Of a stretch of DNA of 64,000 nucleotides, positions 53,859-64,000 are shown one piece after another. This DNA is from Schistocephalus solidus. Lineage: Eukaryota; Platyhelminthes; Cestoda; Diphyllobothriidea; Diphyllobothriidae. The position numbers and the translations under genes were made by a program. The notes below the pieces were generated by a model that did not search any database, was not told the DNA's origin, and worked only from the letters and a program-made list of their open reading frames with translations. Positions within the stretch are counted from its first letter, which is position 1. The number at the start of each line of letters is the position of its first letter. The stretch is from NCBI GenBank assembly GCA_017591395.1, contig WEDG01000857.1:145541-209540 (forward strand), given 5' to 3'.

Positions 53859-54764
53859 ATGCCCCAAAAGCTAGCAGTTGTGCTCAGTTCCCCTTTCTGT
53901 CATTTCCACCTCCATATTTTTACTCCGATTCACCCGCATCAGGCGCGTATGATCCCACCTTTTTTTCCAGTACAGGGCGGGAGCACCCGCCCCCAACGTT
54001 CAGTGGCCCGTGAACCACTGGATGAATTAGCCACTTTCCCTAAAAAACAACCACCTTGCTTACTTAAACTGTTCGTTCTAAATGCTAGATCCTTGCTCAA
54101 TAAAATGCCCCTGCTTCAGACTCTAGTCTTTGTCCACTGTCCAGATATCGTTATAGCAACTGAAACATGGGCAACACCTTCCGTAGCTGACCCCGAACTC
54201 TATCTTATAGGTTATAATTGTACTCGAAATGATCGCCGTAATAGTCGTGGTGGAGGAAGCTGTATCTACATTAAACAAGCGCTGCAATTTCGGACCTTAG
54301 ATCATCCACAATTTACTGCGGTGGACGAGAGCTGCTGGCTTCAAATTACCTTAAAAAATGGGAACACTTTACTCATTGGTTGTGTCTATTGCCCGCCCGA
54401 TACCAGTGAGGATTTCAATCTTCGTCTCTCACAAGCATTCCATGCCGCAGTTGACTTAAATTTTAAGTATTGCTTAATTGCAGGTGATTTCAACCTTCCT
54501 GACATTCGCTGGTTTCCGGTCCCCTCCGGCCCCAGAAAGTTCGAGGACTTTCTCGAGGCCGTATATATTGGCATGTGGACCCAAGTTGTTGACTTCCCTA
54601 CCCGAGGATCAAGCATACTTGATCTTATCTTCTGCAGAGGCTGCCTGCCTTTGACAGTGTCATCATTAGGCCCACTTGGGAGCTCAGACCATGATATCAT
54701 CGTTTCTACACTACAACTCGAAACCGATGAAACGCCTTCCAAGAAATATAGCTTTTTTCTTTGA
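53859..54764 (+). CDS. Non-LTR element AP-endonuclease frame (intact 301 codons)
   Basis: The longest uninterrupted retroelement frame here. After a Pro-rich start come LLKLFVLNARSLLNKMPLLQ (catalytic Asn), PDIVIATETWATPS (catalytic Glu), RRNSRGGGSCIYIK, LLIGCVYCPPDTSEDF, CLIAGDFNLPDIRWFPV (GDFN block), DFPTRGSSILDLIFC and GPLGSSDHDIIVSTL (SDH block). All catalytic blocks of the AP-endonuclease family are present. The frame ends in a T-rich run; the downstream domain continues in another frame (54761 onward), so a 1-nt slip there separates endonuclease from reverse transcriptase. The domain may still fold; the element as a whole is truncated. Confidence 0.92.
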   Translation: MPQKLAVVLSSPFCHFHLHIFTPIHPHQARMIPPFFPVQGGSTRPQRSVAREPLDELATFPKKQPPCLLKLFVLNARSLLNKMPLLQTLVFVHCPDIVIATETWATPSVADPELYLIGYNCTRNDRRNSRGGGSCIYIKQALQFRTLDHPQFTAVDESCWLQITLKNGNTLLIGCVYCPPDTSEDFNLRLSQAFHAAVDLNFKYCLIAGDFNLPDIRWFPVPSGPRKFEDFLEAVYIGMWTQVVDFPTRGSSILDLIFCRGCLPLTVSSLGPLGSSDHDIIVSTLQLETDETPSKKYSFFL

Positions 54765-55640
54765 TTTTTCGATTAGCGCTTTCGACAGAATTATTGATAC
54801 ATCTTAACTCCCACGACTGGACTAATTTCTTTGTGTGTCAGGATTTGAACACCTGTACCGGTATGCTTTACCAAGTTTTAGATCCACTTATTTCTCGTTT
54901 TGTTCCCCGTAAGAAATTAATTAATGTCGCGGATGAGGTTTATCTCCCTTTATCTTTTTCGCCGTAGGTTGCGTAAACTCTCTCGTCGATTCCATTTTGC
55001 AAAAACGACATTTCCGTTCTGCCCTTGATTCACCGTATTTTTTGAGCAGGCCAAAGAGGCTAACCGAAGAAAAACGGCTAGCTGAAGAGGTCAAATATGT
55101 CGAAAACCGCTCGTTAAATGTAGCGAAACTTTTTTCACGCGCAATTAGAACCCATAGTAAAACATGGCACCCCGTACTACTGGATTCCATTGGCAATCCT
55201 GTAGTTGATGACAAATTGACGGCTGATAGTTTTAACGTTTTCTTGTCCAGAACATTTATTGAAAAATTCGACTGCTCCCCGTCCGCCCATCCAGGTTTGG
55301 ACCGGTGCCGTCCTCGAAACCATAACTTTTTACCCTCTGGGACGTAACCGTAGCCATTCGACGTTTTCGTCAATCTTAAAGTCCTGGACCAGATGGCGTA
55401 CCGATCAGTATTATAAAGGCGGATGCTAATGATATTTTCCCGTCACTTCTATTTAAGATATTTAATCTAGCTCTTGAAAGTGAAACCTTTCCCAGTGTAT
55501 GGAAGGAATCGCATATTCTACCTATCCCCAAACGCGGCCAATCTACGTCATTTGACGATTTTAGGCCAATCAACACACTGTCCGCAGCTTCGAAAATCCT
55601 GGAGACCTTGATCAAAGATAAGATGATGTATCATAATAAG
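54765..55640 (+). pseudogene. Non-LTR element: connector and start of reverse transcriptase
   Basis: LSTELLIHLNSHDWTNFFVC, LDPLISRFVPRKKLIN, KRHFRSALDSPYFLSRPKRL, LFSRAIRTHSKTWHPVLLDS and DSFNVFLSRTFIEKF form the connector in two frames. Then IFNLALESETFPSVWKESHI, LPIPKRGQSTSFDDFRPINT and LETLIKDKMMYH begin the reverse transcriptase, which breaks off in a tandem duplication at about 55635. Motifs A-C are missing. Confidence 0.88.
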
Positions 55641-55785
55641 CGAAGAGGCTACGTAGGATGAAAAATTATCTCAACTGGTAGATCAACCATATAAGATAAG
55701 ATAAGATGATGTACATAATAAGCGAAGAGGCTACGTAGGATGAAAAATTATCTCAACTGGTAGATCAACCACTGCAAACTATTTT
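55620..55785 (+). repeat. 83-bp tandem duplication at element breakpoint
   Basis: AAGATGATGTA...CATAATAAGCGAAGAGGCTA...CTCAACTGGTAGATCAACCA occurs twice (from 55620 and 55703), separated by a GATAA microrepeat. The first copy starts inside the reverse transcriptase (LIKDKMM), so the duplication spans the truncation point. Confidence 0.85.
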
Positions 55786-56079
55786 TCACTGGAAATTAAG
55801 TAAACTTCCAAATTTTCAACTCTAATTCTAGAATTAATCTTTAAATTCCGTCCTTTTTACGTAAATTTGCAAGAACGTTTATGAGGCTATGCCGAGTGAA
55901 ACAGTCCAAAATCGTATATTTCTATCTAGTGAAAAATACAATTATCGCAGGTGTGTGCAGCTGATAAAAAGTAAGAAATACAAATGATTATCACCAATTA
56001 AGCTAATAGTTTCGACAGTAAAATAGAAATTTGTTTCAAATTCAAGAATTCACTTATCTTCAAAATTTGAACCAACCGC
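55786..56079. other. Unassigned AT-rich sequence
   Basis: No supported feature. Confidence 0.3.
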
Positions 56080-56955
56080 TTTCAAACGCTCTCCCAGATG
56101 TTTGTTTCCAGATGCTGAAGTGAGTCAGGCTGTGAGAACATGGAATACTTAAAGAGCAGCAAAATGTGGTCGCTAGCACCCATTGGCGGTAGATCTCGTA
56201 AATCGAGCACATTATCCTCGTCTCGGGTGAACAAGAGGTCTAGACAATTCGAAAGGTACCTTCCCTAACGCGTGTCCCGAACAGTTTATTCTGGAAGAGT
56301 AATTTTCTCCCTACCATCTCAAGCAAACGATGACCGAACGTATACGTTGGACCCGTAACAGTTCAAGTTTCCCAGTCGACATTAGGATCTTTAAAGTCTC
56401 CAACGAAAAGGACATCTTTGTTTGCGCAAGTCTTGAGCAGCATTGTTAGGATTGGACATCGCATTCGACATTCTGGTTTGAAGGATGTTATGCAACTGTG
56501 AATTCCAGTGGCAGGGCGTTCTTAGTTGCGAAAGTTAAAGATAAAACGTCAAATTGTGCTGTCAAGGGATTTAGCTGGGAAATCACAGTTATATTAGAGC
56601 TATCATAAACAGCGATTCTTCTTCCGTGACTTCTGTTTCTTCTAAAGAGTTTATAACCACGGAGGGATACTTCGTGTTCTTGAATATATTCTGAGAGTCA
56701 CGTTTCTGTCAGGGCAATTATAACTGGTGCTTGTTCATCAATAAACGTCCGGAGCTAACTGATTTTATTGAAAAGGTTCTGGACATTTGAGTACACGAAG
56801 TTTATTGTCCATCTTCTCGGCAAGGGCCAGCTTTGATGATATAAGGAGTCTGCACCAAGAAGGATGTCGTCATCACTTTGATTTTCTTGTCCCGTATTTG
56901 GAGCCATTTTTCCCCTTTCGGTGCTCCGCTTCAGTTTCATACTCAGCTCCCTCAT
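56080..56955 (-). pseudogene. CR1-like AP-endonuclease domain
   Basis: Minus strand: WTINFVYSNVQNLFNKISQL (Asn block), FIDEQAPVIIALTET followed by a stop where Trp is expected (Glu block), EVSLRGYKLFRRNRSHGRRI, FDVLSLTFATKNALPLEFT, and at the far end DLLFTRDEDNVLDLRDLPPM, GASDHILLLFKYSMFSQPD (SDH block). Several stops and shifts occur. The reverse transcriptase is absent on this side. Confidence 0.88.
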
Positions 56956-57665
56956 TTGCGTCTTCCCGCCGGGTCGTAATTCGGCTGAAAAAACACATCT
57001 CTTTATGAGTTACGGGGAGCCATTCTCCGTTCTTTAAGACGTGATGCCTGTACTTCATTTTCAAGAATGAATTAAAGAGGCCATTGTGATGAAAGTTCAT
57101 GAGAAACATACTTTCCCTAGACGGAAGACTTTGTGCACTGTAACGTATTCTCCATCTTGAAGGACGGTCATGTTCTAATCTTTCCTTTGCAATCAAAAAG
57201 TTTGACTCAAGAGCCCCTTTTATGACGACATTTCGTTTTCGGTCACTAGATTTGTTTGGAAACTTAGTTACCTTATTCGCTGACGGAGCTTCGACATCAG
57301 GAATTCGTTTATTCTGCAAGATTACGCCATCTGCATAAGTGTTCAAATTTTTGTATGACGCACTGTCTTCGGCCTGGGAACCTTCTCAGCACTTTCCTAC
57401 ATAGTACTCTATCAAGTTCATGATAAAAGTTTCGTCCTTCAACTAAACAGAAGGGCAGAGCAGCTGCTAATTTGTTGGCTCATCCTTCATGAGCTGCATA
57501 TCAAGAAAATTGCATCGAATCAACGCTGAAGGCGCTGCAAAATCTTCTTGGCTCCTAAATACAGTGCAGCTAGGCGTGCATAGATGATCATGGTGTTTTC
57601 GTTCAGTATATTTAAGGGTAATAGGCATTGTTTTGAAGGCGCTACTTAAACGACAAATCATTCCA
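56956..57665 (-). pseudogene. CR1-like N-terminal (ORF1-like) region
   Basis: A 157-codon frame (56873-57346) includes KRNVVIKGALESNFLIAKER and LEHDRPSRWRIRYSAQSL, reminiscent of the RNA-binding ORF1-type segment that precedes the endonuclease in such elements. FFSRITTRREDANEGAEYET follows before the endonuclease. A further frame at 57467-57661 may be the upstream part. The ORF1 assignment is by position and general resemblance. Confidence 0.6.
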
Positions 57666-57953
57666 TTTAGGATAACAAATTCACTGAAAACTAAAAGAAT
57701 AGACGTTCAATTTGGAGAAATATTTTTTTAAAGTGGGGATAAAAGCGCAGGCGACATGAAAGATCAAGGATAACATGAAATAATAGATTTCGAGAAAGAC
57801 CTAGACGGGTGACCCACCAAGACTACTTTTCATACATTTACCTGAACCAATAAGTGACAGCCTTGAGAAACAAAATTTGTAGATAATCCATAATACGTAA
57901 AAGGACTATTCAGAAATTATCGGAAACTAAGGCGTTGACAAAGTTTTGAGCAG
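57666..57953. other. Unassigned AT-rich sequence
   Basis: No supported feature. Confidence 0.3.
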
Positions 57954-58369
57954 TTGGTAATTTCGTGGTTACGATGTTCAAGCAATTTTACAGACTTTCT
58001 TTACAGTAGGTGTGTTATCTCATGAACTTTTAACCAAATTTATGAAATGTGATTTCGATTAGAAGGTTCAGTATCAGTATCAGTATATTTGAGAGAGATG
58101 CAGGTGAGTCACCTTTGAATTCCCTATTTGTACATGCGAGTTGTGGTATCAAAAAAAATAGTTGGTAATTTCGTGGTTACGATATTCAAGCAATTTTACA
58201 GACTTTCTTTACAGTAGGTGTGCTATCTCATGAACTTTTAACCAAATTTATGAAATGTGATTTCGATTAGAATGTTCAGTATCAGTATCAATATATTTGA
58301 GAGAGATGTAGGTGAGTCACCTTTGAATTCCCTATTTGTAAATGCGAGTTGTGGTATCAAAAAAATAGT
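57954..58369. repeat. 208-bp tandem duplication across a CR1 3' end
   Basis: TTGGTAATTTCGTGGTTACG begins two head-to-tail copies at 57954 and 58162. Each contains about 110 bp of flanking DNA followed by the TATCAGTATCAGTATATTTG end of a minus-strand CR1 and its adjacent 3' UTR. Roughly seven differences separate the copies, so duplication happened after the CR1 insertion and some time ago. Confidence 0.9.
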
Positions 58370-60910
58370 ATCTCGATATGTTGGCCTCGCCAACATAGTG
58401 GAACATAGTTGAAAAAGAGCAGACAGTAAAAAAAACTCCCGGCGATATTGAGGAGAAAAAACTGTCGCCCTTGGGAGGGGGTCACACGGGGGGCATTTCG
58501 GAGGTCACATGAATCAGCCAGATTCTCCCTTGCTGATTGCAGAGTCCGTTGAGTGATTTCAAAGGCGGAAATATATGTCCAGATCATCCTCGGTCCATTG
58601 CGGTTCGAACCAAAGGGAGAACGTTCATACACCTCATGGACGACGGTCGCCAGGTCCAGCTGATGCGAATACTCACGGTGTCACCAAGGTGTGTGCAAAA
58701 TAAGTTAGGCAGCGAAGACCTCGAGGACCCCAGCATGGGAATAATGGGAGAATGCAAGCCCTCGAACGAAAATAACAAACATAAAGAAATGTTACTCAAA
58801 TATAGCTAGTAGTATCATAAATGCCTTATTTGCTGACGTCAGACTTGCAGCTTTCAGTTAGTGTTGTAGCTCGCACCATTATATCGATCTAACTTTCACT
58901 TAAAAATCTCCAATGAGTCCGACATAACAACATCCAGAGGAAGACTATTCCGAGCTTCGACTACTCTTTTGGAGAAGTACTTCCGAGTGTCTAGCCTTGC
59001 TCCAGTCACACGTAATTTGAGAGGATGACCTCTCAAGGTCGTTGTTTTTGCTAACTCGAAGAAATCCCCTGGGACGAGACAACAGTCCTGGACGCGTAGT
59101 ATGCGGAATGTTTGTATCAGGTCCCCCCCCCTGAAGCTGTCTATAGTGCAAGGGAAAGAGATAGAGACTCGACAGCCGTGTTTCATAAGGCTGTGAGCCA
59201 TGGCCAAGGACAAGTTTGGTTGCTCGCCTTTGGACCGTTTCGAGGATGTTGATGTCCTTCGCCGCCCAGGGTCTCCAAGCTTGGATAGCGGACTCCAACT
59301 GTGGCCGCACGAATGTTCCGAAGACTGTAGCGAAGCAGTCGATAGTGAATGCTGCAAAAGCTCGTTTAACGAGGTACAGAATCAACATGGCTGATTTCGC
59401 TACCTTTGCTGCAATGTAAGGAGGGTTTAAGCGAGGGGCGTGATCCAGACTCCAAAGGTCGCTTTTGGACATCCACTTCTCAGTGGAATGCCATTCGAGA
59501 CTGTAAACCATACGGTTCGAAGGATTGCTTTTCCCGACTCGTATGATGTTGCACTTGCTCTCATTAAATGGCAAAGAGTCATTCATTTGACCATTTCTGG
59601 AGTCGATTTAAAGTTTGCCTGCAAGTTCTCTTCATCAGCCGCAGTTTGAATGACGCGCCAAAGTTTGAGATCATCGGCAAACATGGCAATATCGCAGTCC
59701 AGTTCGTTGGCACAATCGTTGATGTAGACAATGAACAAAATAGGGCCGAGAACAGAGCCTAGGGAACACCACTCTCAACCTCAACTTTAGTCGACTGTTT
59801 GTCGCTGATATGGACAGTTTGTGAGCGGCCAGTTAAAGAAGTTTTTCTATCCATGTCAGGGGTCTACCTCTTACGCCTATGTGGTTGGGTTTATAAGAGA
59901 AGGCGGTGGTGCGGCACGCTATCAAAAGCCTTTTTGAAGACTATATAGACTGCGTGCACCGTATTTCCACTATCGACCGCTTCAGTCCAACGTTCTAAAC
60001 AGTAGAGCAAATTTGTGACGCAGGATCTACCTCTACGGAAACCGTGCTGGGCTTCGGATAGCAGATTGTTATGTTCTAAGAACTGCATAAGTTGTTGCTT
60101 AATGATTTTTCAATGATTTTGCAGCAAACTGGAGTTAGGCTGACCGGTCGATAATTGTTTGCAGAGACCCGGCTTCCACCCTTATAAAGCGGCGTAATCC
60201 ATGCGGATTTCCAGTCGGCTGGTAGACTTCCGGTCTGGAAGGATGTTTTGGAAAAGCGTAGAGAGTGGTTTTGCCAACTCTCGCGAGCTCTTTCAACAGC
60301 TGGGCGGGTACTTCATCGGGACCCGGAGACATAGATTCCTTTAACCTTTAAAAGCTCCTTGAGGACCAGTAGTCTCGGTGAAATTAACAGTCTCGACTAT
60401 TGTCATTCACTTCGAAGATATCGGTAGGGGTGATCGTATCTCGTTTCGCTTTGTGAAAACCGACTGGAAAAATTCGAAAGATTATCAGCCTTCGCACCGT
60501 CTTCAGTAGGAGTCTATGCCCTCGGCGGTCCTCAGCAGGGGTATCGGATCCTTGTTCCATGTATTCTGTCTGGGGTAACCGTAAAAACAGTTTCGGGTTC
60601 ACGGTGGCCCGGTTCAGCAGGTCCACTTCGAAAGCCTGTCTTGTTCTAAAAATATGGCCCTTGACCCGATTTCTCTGCATTTTGTACGCATTTAGAAATG
60701 CAAGAGTTCCGTCCGTAAGCGATTTTTTCACAATCTTCGCTTTTTGTTAACTTCGATTTTTAAGGCCTGCGTAAGCCATCGCGGTCTTTTGGTTAACCTT
60801 TTTCTCAAAATCGGACAGTGATTTTCGATGAGCCTGTGCAGTATGTCCCGGAACGTTTCCCAGTCCTCGGTTATGTTTCCAACGAATAAAGTTTCCCACT
60901 ACTAAGTATC
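58066..60910 (-). pseudogene. Longest CR1-like copy: connector, reverse transcriptase and 3' UTR
   Basis: Minus-strand order: connector (AFLNAYKMQRNRVKGHIFRT, NPKLFLRLPQTEYMEQG), MSPGPDEVPAQLLKELAR, ADWKSAWITPLYKGGSRVSA, NNYRPVSLTPVCCKIIEK, LSEAQHGFRRGRSCVTNLLY, HAVYIVFKKAFDSVPHHRLL (motif A with the catalytic Asp replaced by Val), VESGVP then stop then motif B, CDIAMFADDLKLWRVIQTAA (motif C), LPFNESKCNIIRVGKSNPSN, VRPQLESAIQAWRPWAAKDI and RGHPLKLRVTGARLDTRKYF. The 3' UTR is collinear with 37.95-38.46 kb and ends in TATCAGTATCAGTATA. Loss of the motif A Asp and many frameshifts make it inactive. The 5' end breaks near 60910. Confidence 0.93.
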
Positions 60911-61989
60911 GTACAGTATATTACATCAGCTTTTTAAAAAGCTCCTTTCCAACCGGCCTTAAATTTTAACTCTGTAAAAATTAATTAAATTATATGCATT
61001 ATTTCTATAGATTGTAATGCCCTTATAAAGGCAAATATATTTCCTAGGAAATATGTACAACAATAATTTTCCTGGTACTCATTTGGTACAAACATACGTC
61101 CTCTTCAAAGTCTATACTGGAATAGGGAGTATCTTTCGGTTTCAAAAACGTTTCTTATTATGAGGTTTTAAAACCGTTACATTTTCATTTAAAAATCCTA
61201 CGGATGATCGCTAAGGACCGTGAATCAGATGTCTGCGCCTGGCTTGTTGTATCCTTAGCGTGCTACTTGTGTATAAGGCCAAATTCTATTAGTTTATTCA
61301 TGTTACTTGTAATATATGTTAGATATTCCATATGAACTGCAAAATTATATGATCCCCATAAATGCAAAATTTAGCTAACATGGAAAATATATAGCTTGTA
61401 TTTTGCAAACCCTGAGTGCAACAGCAGGTAGGGTTCAATATTATTCATGAATTTAGAAAGTTTCATAAAACCGAAAGCTAACCTTTCTTAAGTATAAAAT
61501 ATTAAGAAGACGTAAGTCACTACCAATTGAATACAAGAAAGGACTGGTGTGTACTTTTTTTCGATAACAGAGCATTAAAAATCAATGGAAACGTAAAAAT
61601 ACTGAATTAATACTTTTTTTATAGAAAGTAGCGTTTTAAAGTGGCTTTTTCAAAATCCTGCACCATGGCATGACTGAAATCTCTCGGGTTTTGCTGTGTG
61701 ATACTTACAAAGAGAACTCTACTCAAGTAATCTTTTCTAGGGGAAAACACCCTTCAGACGTTTGGTTTAAATTTCCTGAGTTAGTTATTTATTTAAATTT
61801 TAAGCTTCACCGTTACACTTTCAGCCTTAGTTATTGTTCCTTGTTCTTCCATTAATCTAGTAACTTGTATGATACATCCACAATTGAGGGGAGGCCCCTT
61901 CAAGCGGTTACCTGATAGACGCGCTGGAAAAAAAAACACGGGAACCAGATAAACGCTAGCGCTATTGAGGATGCTCAAACATAAAAATG
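60911..61989. other. Unassigned AT-rich sequence
   Basis: No recognised motif; frames are short and AT-driven. Confidence 0.3.
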
Positions 61990-62225
61990 CTACGCACGAA
62001 GAGGGTGTGGTGGCACGCTTAGGCACAGGCTCACGTCGTGCCAGCCACCTGTGCCTGAGCCTTTCTCCAGTTTTTATGAATCTTTTCTGACATCGAGGTC
62101 AAGTGAGTGAGTGAGGGAGGAGAGAGTGCGGTAGATGCTGCGCATAGCTCGTAGCAGTATAAACCAGTTAACGCTTGTGTCACCGTCTCTGCACCCACCT
62201 CATCACAAACACCAGTCAAACACTC
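61990..62225 (+). repeat. Diverged monomer, 3' half
   Basis: GGTGTGGTGGCACGCTTAGG, GTGCCAGCCACCTGTGCC, GAGAGTGCGGTAGATGCTGC and AGTATAAACCAGTTAACGC with TGTCACCGTCTCTGCACCC match the monomer in order. Confidence 0.7.
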
Positions 62226-62699
62226 AGTCACTAACAAGCCGAGTTCACAAAGATTTGAAGAAAAGCAAGACTTGACGAACTTCTATTGTTTTCGTTCTTC
62301 AAAGACCCTCCACCTGCAGTCAAGGAAGATGACTTTTTATCAGTCATCGTGGAATAGCTTCTATAAAAAAACCCGAACCATAGCAAATTGTTCCAAAGTG
62401 CAAATAAGGAACACCATTTGAGCGCAAGAAGACTACATCCTTACTAAGTACCCCTAGGAAACGGTCAACTGAAAGCTTTTTTCACGTTTGAAAATGTTTA
62501 TTCTCGCTGGTAAGTCCCAAAAAGATAAGAAGAATAAATATGAAATTGTTGCTTTGACAGAAGATTAAAACTGCTTCAAAATCAGCGCTTTTTCAACAGA
62601 AAGCAAGGGAGCAAACAAGTTTTCTTCCCATGGACAACGTTCAGTCATTCTAAGTGCTCCATTTTGACTAGTTACCCCGCGGAAATACTTAAACAGCTG
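62226..62699. other. Unassigned sequence
   Basis: No supported feature. Confidence 0.3.
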
Positions 62700-62762
62700 A
62701 CTTCGGCAGTCGATTGTTCGACTGTTGTAGTCTGACGATGTCCATCGGATGCTCCACAGAAT
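62700..62762 (-). repeat. Monomer 3'-end fragment, inverted
   Basis: The minus strand reads GGAGCATCCGATGGACATCG, TCAGACTACAACAGTCGAAC, the terminal block of the monomer. Confidence 0.6.
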
Positions 62763-63109
62763 AAATAAATTGTATATTTAAGGCCCAGAGGCCCCCTTCC
62801 TTACAAACTTTGTACCGTGCTATAAGTAAAAACAAAGTGGATAATTGCTGCTCTGTGTTAACAACCATAGGAAACAACAGAAACGAGTAGTATGGTAGGC
62901 ACATCCGATTCACAACGATCCGACATTTTTAAAACAATAGTCAACAATCTTTGGACTATATGGTAAACTAGGAAAGAAGCAGTGAAAAAACTTCTATGAA
63001 TAGAATCAGGAACAGAGTTCAGCGGGCAGCCAATTGTTGAAAAGAAACTATAAGAGAAAAAACTGCTTCACTAAAATAATTAATAGCTAGCGTTAAGAGG
63101 ATTGATACG
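62763..63109. other. Low-complexity sequence shared with 52.5 kb
   Basis: Contains GAAGCAGTGAAAAAACTTCT and AGAGAAAAAACTGCTTCAC, resembling 52480-52575. No gene. Confidence 0.35.
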
Positions 63110-63515
63110 ATGCAGTGAGACAAGACCGTGGTGTTGATGACAACGTTTGAGGGTACGGAACGGTGCACGGACGATGACTTGCGCGTAGATTGATTGTAAG
63201 TAATAGAAGAGCTGCACTGCATCTACCGCACTCTCTCTTCCCTTGCCCGCCTGTGCCCGGTGTCAAGACAGAATCAAGAAGATCGGAGGCGGAGTCAGGT
63301 GCCGACGAATCATATCCCACGGAGTGGGAGAGTCATAAATAGCAACGAAGGTGGGGTACAGCATGAGCCTGCACCTACACGTGCCCAAGTTCCGCATGCA
63401 TTTTTGGCACTTGTTATGGGACCTCATCCCAAAGAACGCCTGTCGCACCCTGATTTGGCCTCCGCATTGGTCCAGCGCATCTACTACACGGCCCGTTTAG
63501 GGGGCACACGTTGGC
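63110..63515 (-). repeat. Monomer variant with CCCCTAAACGGGCC head, full inverted copy
   Basis: The minus strand reads GTGCCCCCTAAACGGGCC, GATGCGCTGGACCAATGC, CTCTCCCACTCCGTGGGATA, TCTTGACACCGGGCACAGGC, GAGAGAGTGCGGTAGATGCA and CTACGCGCAAGTCATCGTCC. The 4.54-4.9 kb copy has the same head-body order, defining this variant's consensus order. Confidence 0.75.
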
Positions 63516-63659
63516 AATCAATAGATGGGTTAACGACAGGGTGCGCGCTAATATACAATCCCGCCTCATTCAAGAGTAAGCACTGTGCTAATGGAAGCAA
63601 AGAGGCAGGTTCTCTAAGGCAGTTCAGAAGAAGCTGATGTGATCCCTAAAGCATACAGT

Positions 63660-63722
63660 TTAATGGTCTGAAGTTTCAGATTCTCGCTTGAACCATCATC
63701 AGAGACACGCACGCTTTTTATA
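63660..63722 (-). ncRNA. Hammerhead-like motif, dispersed family
   Basis: Minus-strand CTGATGA (63696-63702), then TGGTTCAAGCGAGAATCT (5-bp stem II GGTTC/GAATC with one wobble and a T-T mismatch at its base), then GAAAC (63673-63677) and TTCAGACCATTAAACTG, which can form a CAG/CTG stem III core. A TATAAAAAG word lies just upstream. Core boxes are intact, but the cleavage triplet and stem I are not convincing. Confidence 0.5.
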
Positions 63723-63967
63723 TGACACAGTTTCCATACCACCACCTACCTTATCCGATTGACGAATTAACAAGCAAGCACGCGATGTCTGCTAAGTGGG
63801 TTAGGCATTTAGTAGGATGATAACTGAGGCTCTAAGTACTGCATGCGCTATAATCACGCTTATATGCAACCGTCTCCGATAAGGGTTTCAAGTGAAAAGC
63901 ATCAGAAAAATAAACTTCATGTTTCTTCTACTGTTCTTCATTGCAATCATAATCATAATGTGCATCC

Positions 63968-64000
63968 CATTCTCCTCCTCCTCCTCCCTCCTCCTCATGT
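63968..64000 (+). repeat. (TCC)n microsatellite at window edge
   Basis: CTCCTCCTCCTCCTCC with one interruption runs to the end of the window. Confidence 0.9.

Noticed and set aside
63263..63448. Cys-rich minus-strand frame (NKCQKCMRNLGTCRC) as a zinc-knuckle protein
   Set aside because: It lies inside the monomer variant; the equivalent 4.54-kb copy does not preserve the cysteines or frame.
1..64000. Bacterial features: operons, CRISPR, riboswitches, attachment sites
   Set aside because: No repeat-spacer array, ribosome binding sites or bacterial gene families are visible; the content is eukaryotic retroelements.

Overview
This window is eukaryotic, repeat-dominated DNA, most likely from a flatworm and probably a large-genome tapeworm of the Spirometra/Diphyllobothrium/Schistocephalus kind. 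The evidence is the set of retroelement proteins: an RTE-like non-LTR family ending in C2H2 zinc fingers, several CR1/Jockey-like families, Penelope-like elements (PLEs) and tRNA-derived SINEs. The organism call rests on recalled family resemblance, not on a search. No bacterial operons, ribosome binding sites or CRISPR arrays are present, and no complete host gene can be assembled.

Layout. 0-1.45 kb is the 3' end of an RTE element (copy A) with its finger tail. 1.45-4.9 kb is a nested tandem repeat: 1.5-1.6 kb units built of diverged 320-440 bp monomers. 4.9-6.95 kb is the 5' part of another RTE (5' UTR plus AP-endonuclease) ending in a fold-back inversion. 7-11.4 kb is AT-rich, with an inverted-repeat element around a degenerate CCCTAA-like core and two candidate host-gene segments (8.6-8.9 kb minus, 10.3-10.5 kb plus). 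11.4-14.8 kb holds tRNA-derived SINEs. 15.06-18.8 kb is RTE copy B (reverse transcriptase broken by one nonsense codon), its decayed finger tail, and the same monomer repeats as at 1.5-4.9 kb. 18.8-25.3 kb is mostly unassigned. 25.3-26.4 kb is a PLE (GIY-YIG, hammerhead remnant, then a reverse transcriptase piece). 27-35.1 kb is a patchwork of CR1-like, SINE and RTE fragments. 36.3-39.65 kb is a minus-strand PLE split by a CR1 insertion, and 41.76-43.84 kb is a plus-strand PLE endonuclease also split by a CR1. 44-51.9 kb is mainly unassigned, with diverged monomers. 52-60.9 kb is dense in non-LTR elements, including an intact 301-codon frame carrying an AP-endonuclease and a nearly complete but decayed CR1. 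61-64 kb is AT-rich DNA with more monomer copies and a hammerhead-like motif.

The genes do not form one pathway; they are layers of selfish elements. RTE and CR1 elements copy themselves with an AP-endonuclease and a reverse transcriptase. PLEs use reverse transcriptase plus GIY-YIG and carry hammerhead ribozymes near their ends. Nesting shows CR1 activity after PLE insertion. The most notable signals are hammerhead-type ribozymes in the PLE copies (one with an intact catalytic core), the zinc-finger tail of the RTE family, the higher-order repeat whose unit boundary lies in an RTE 3'-end hairpin, the telomere-like core between inverted repeats, and a 138-bp tandem dimer with a palindromic CRE and hammerhead-like core words.
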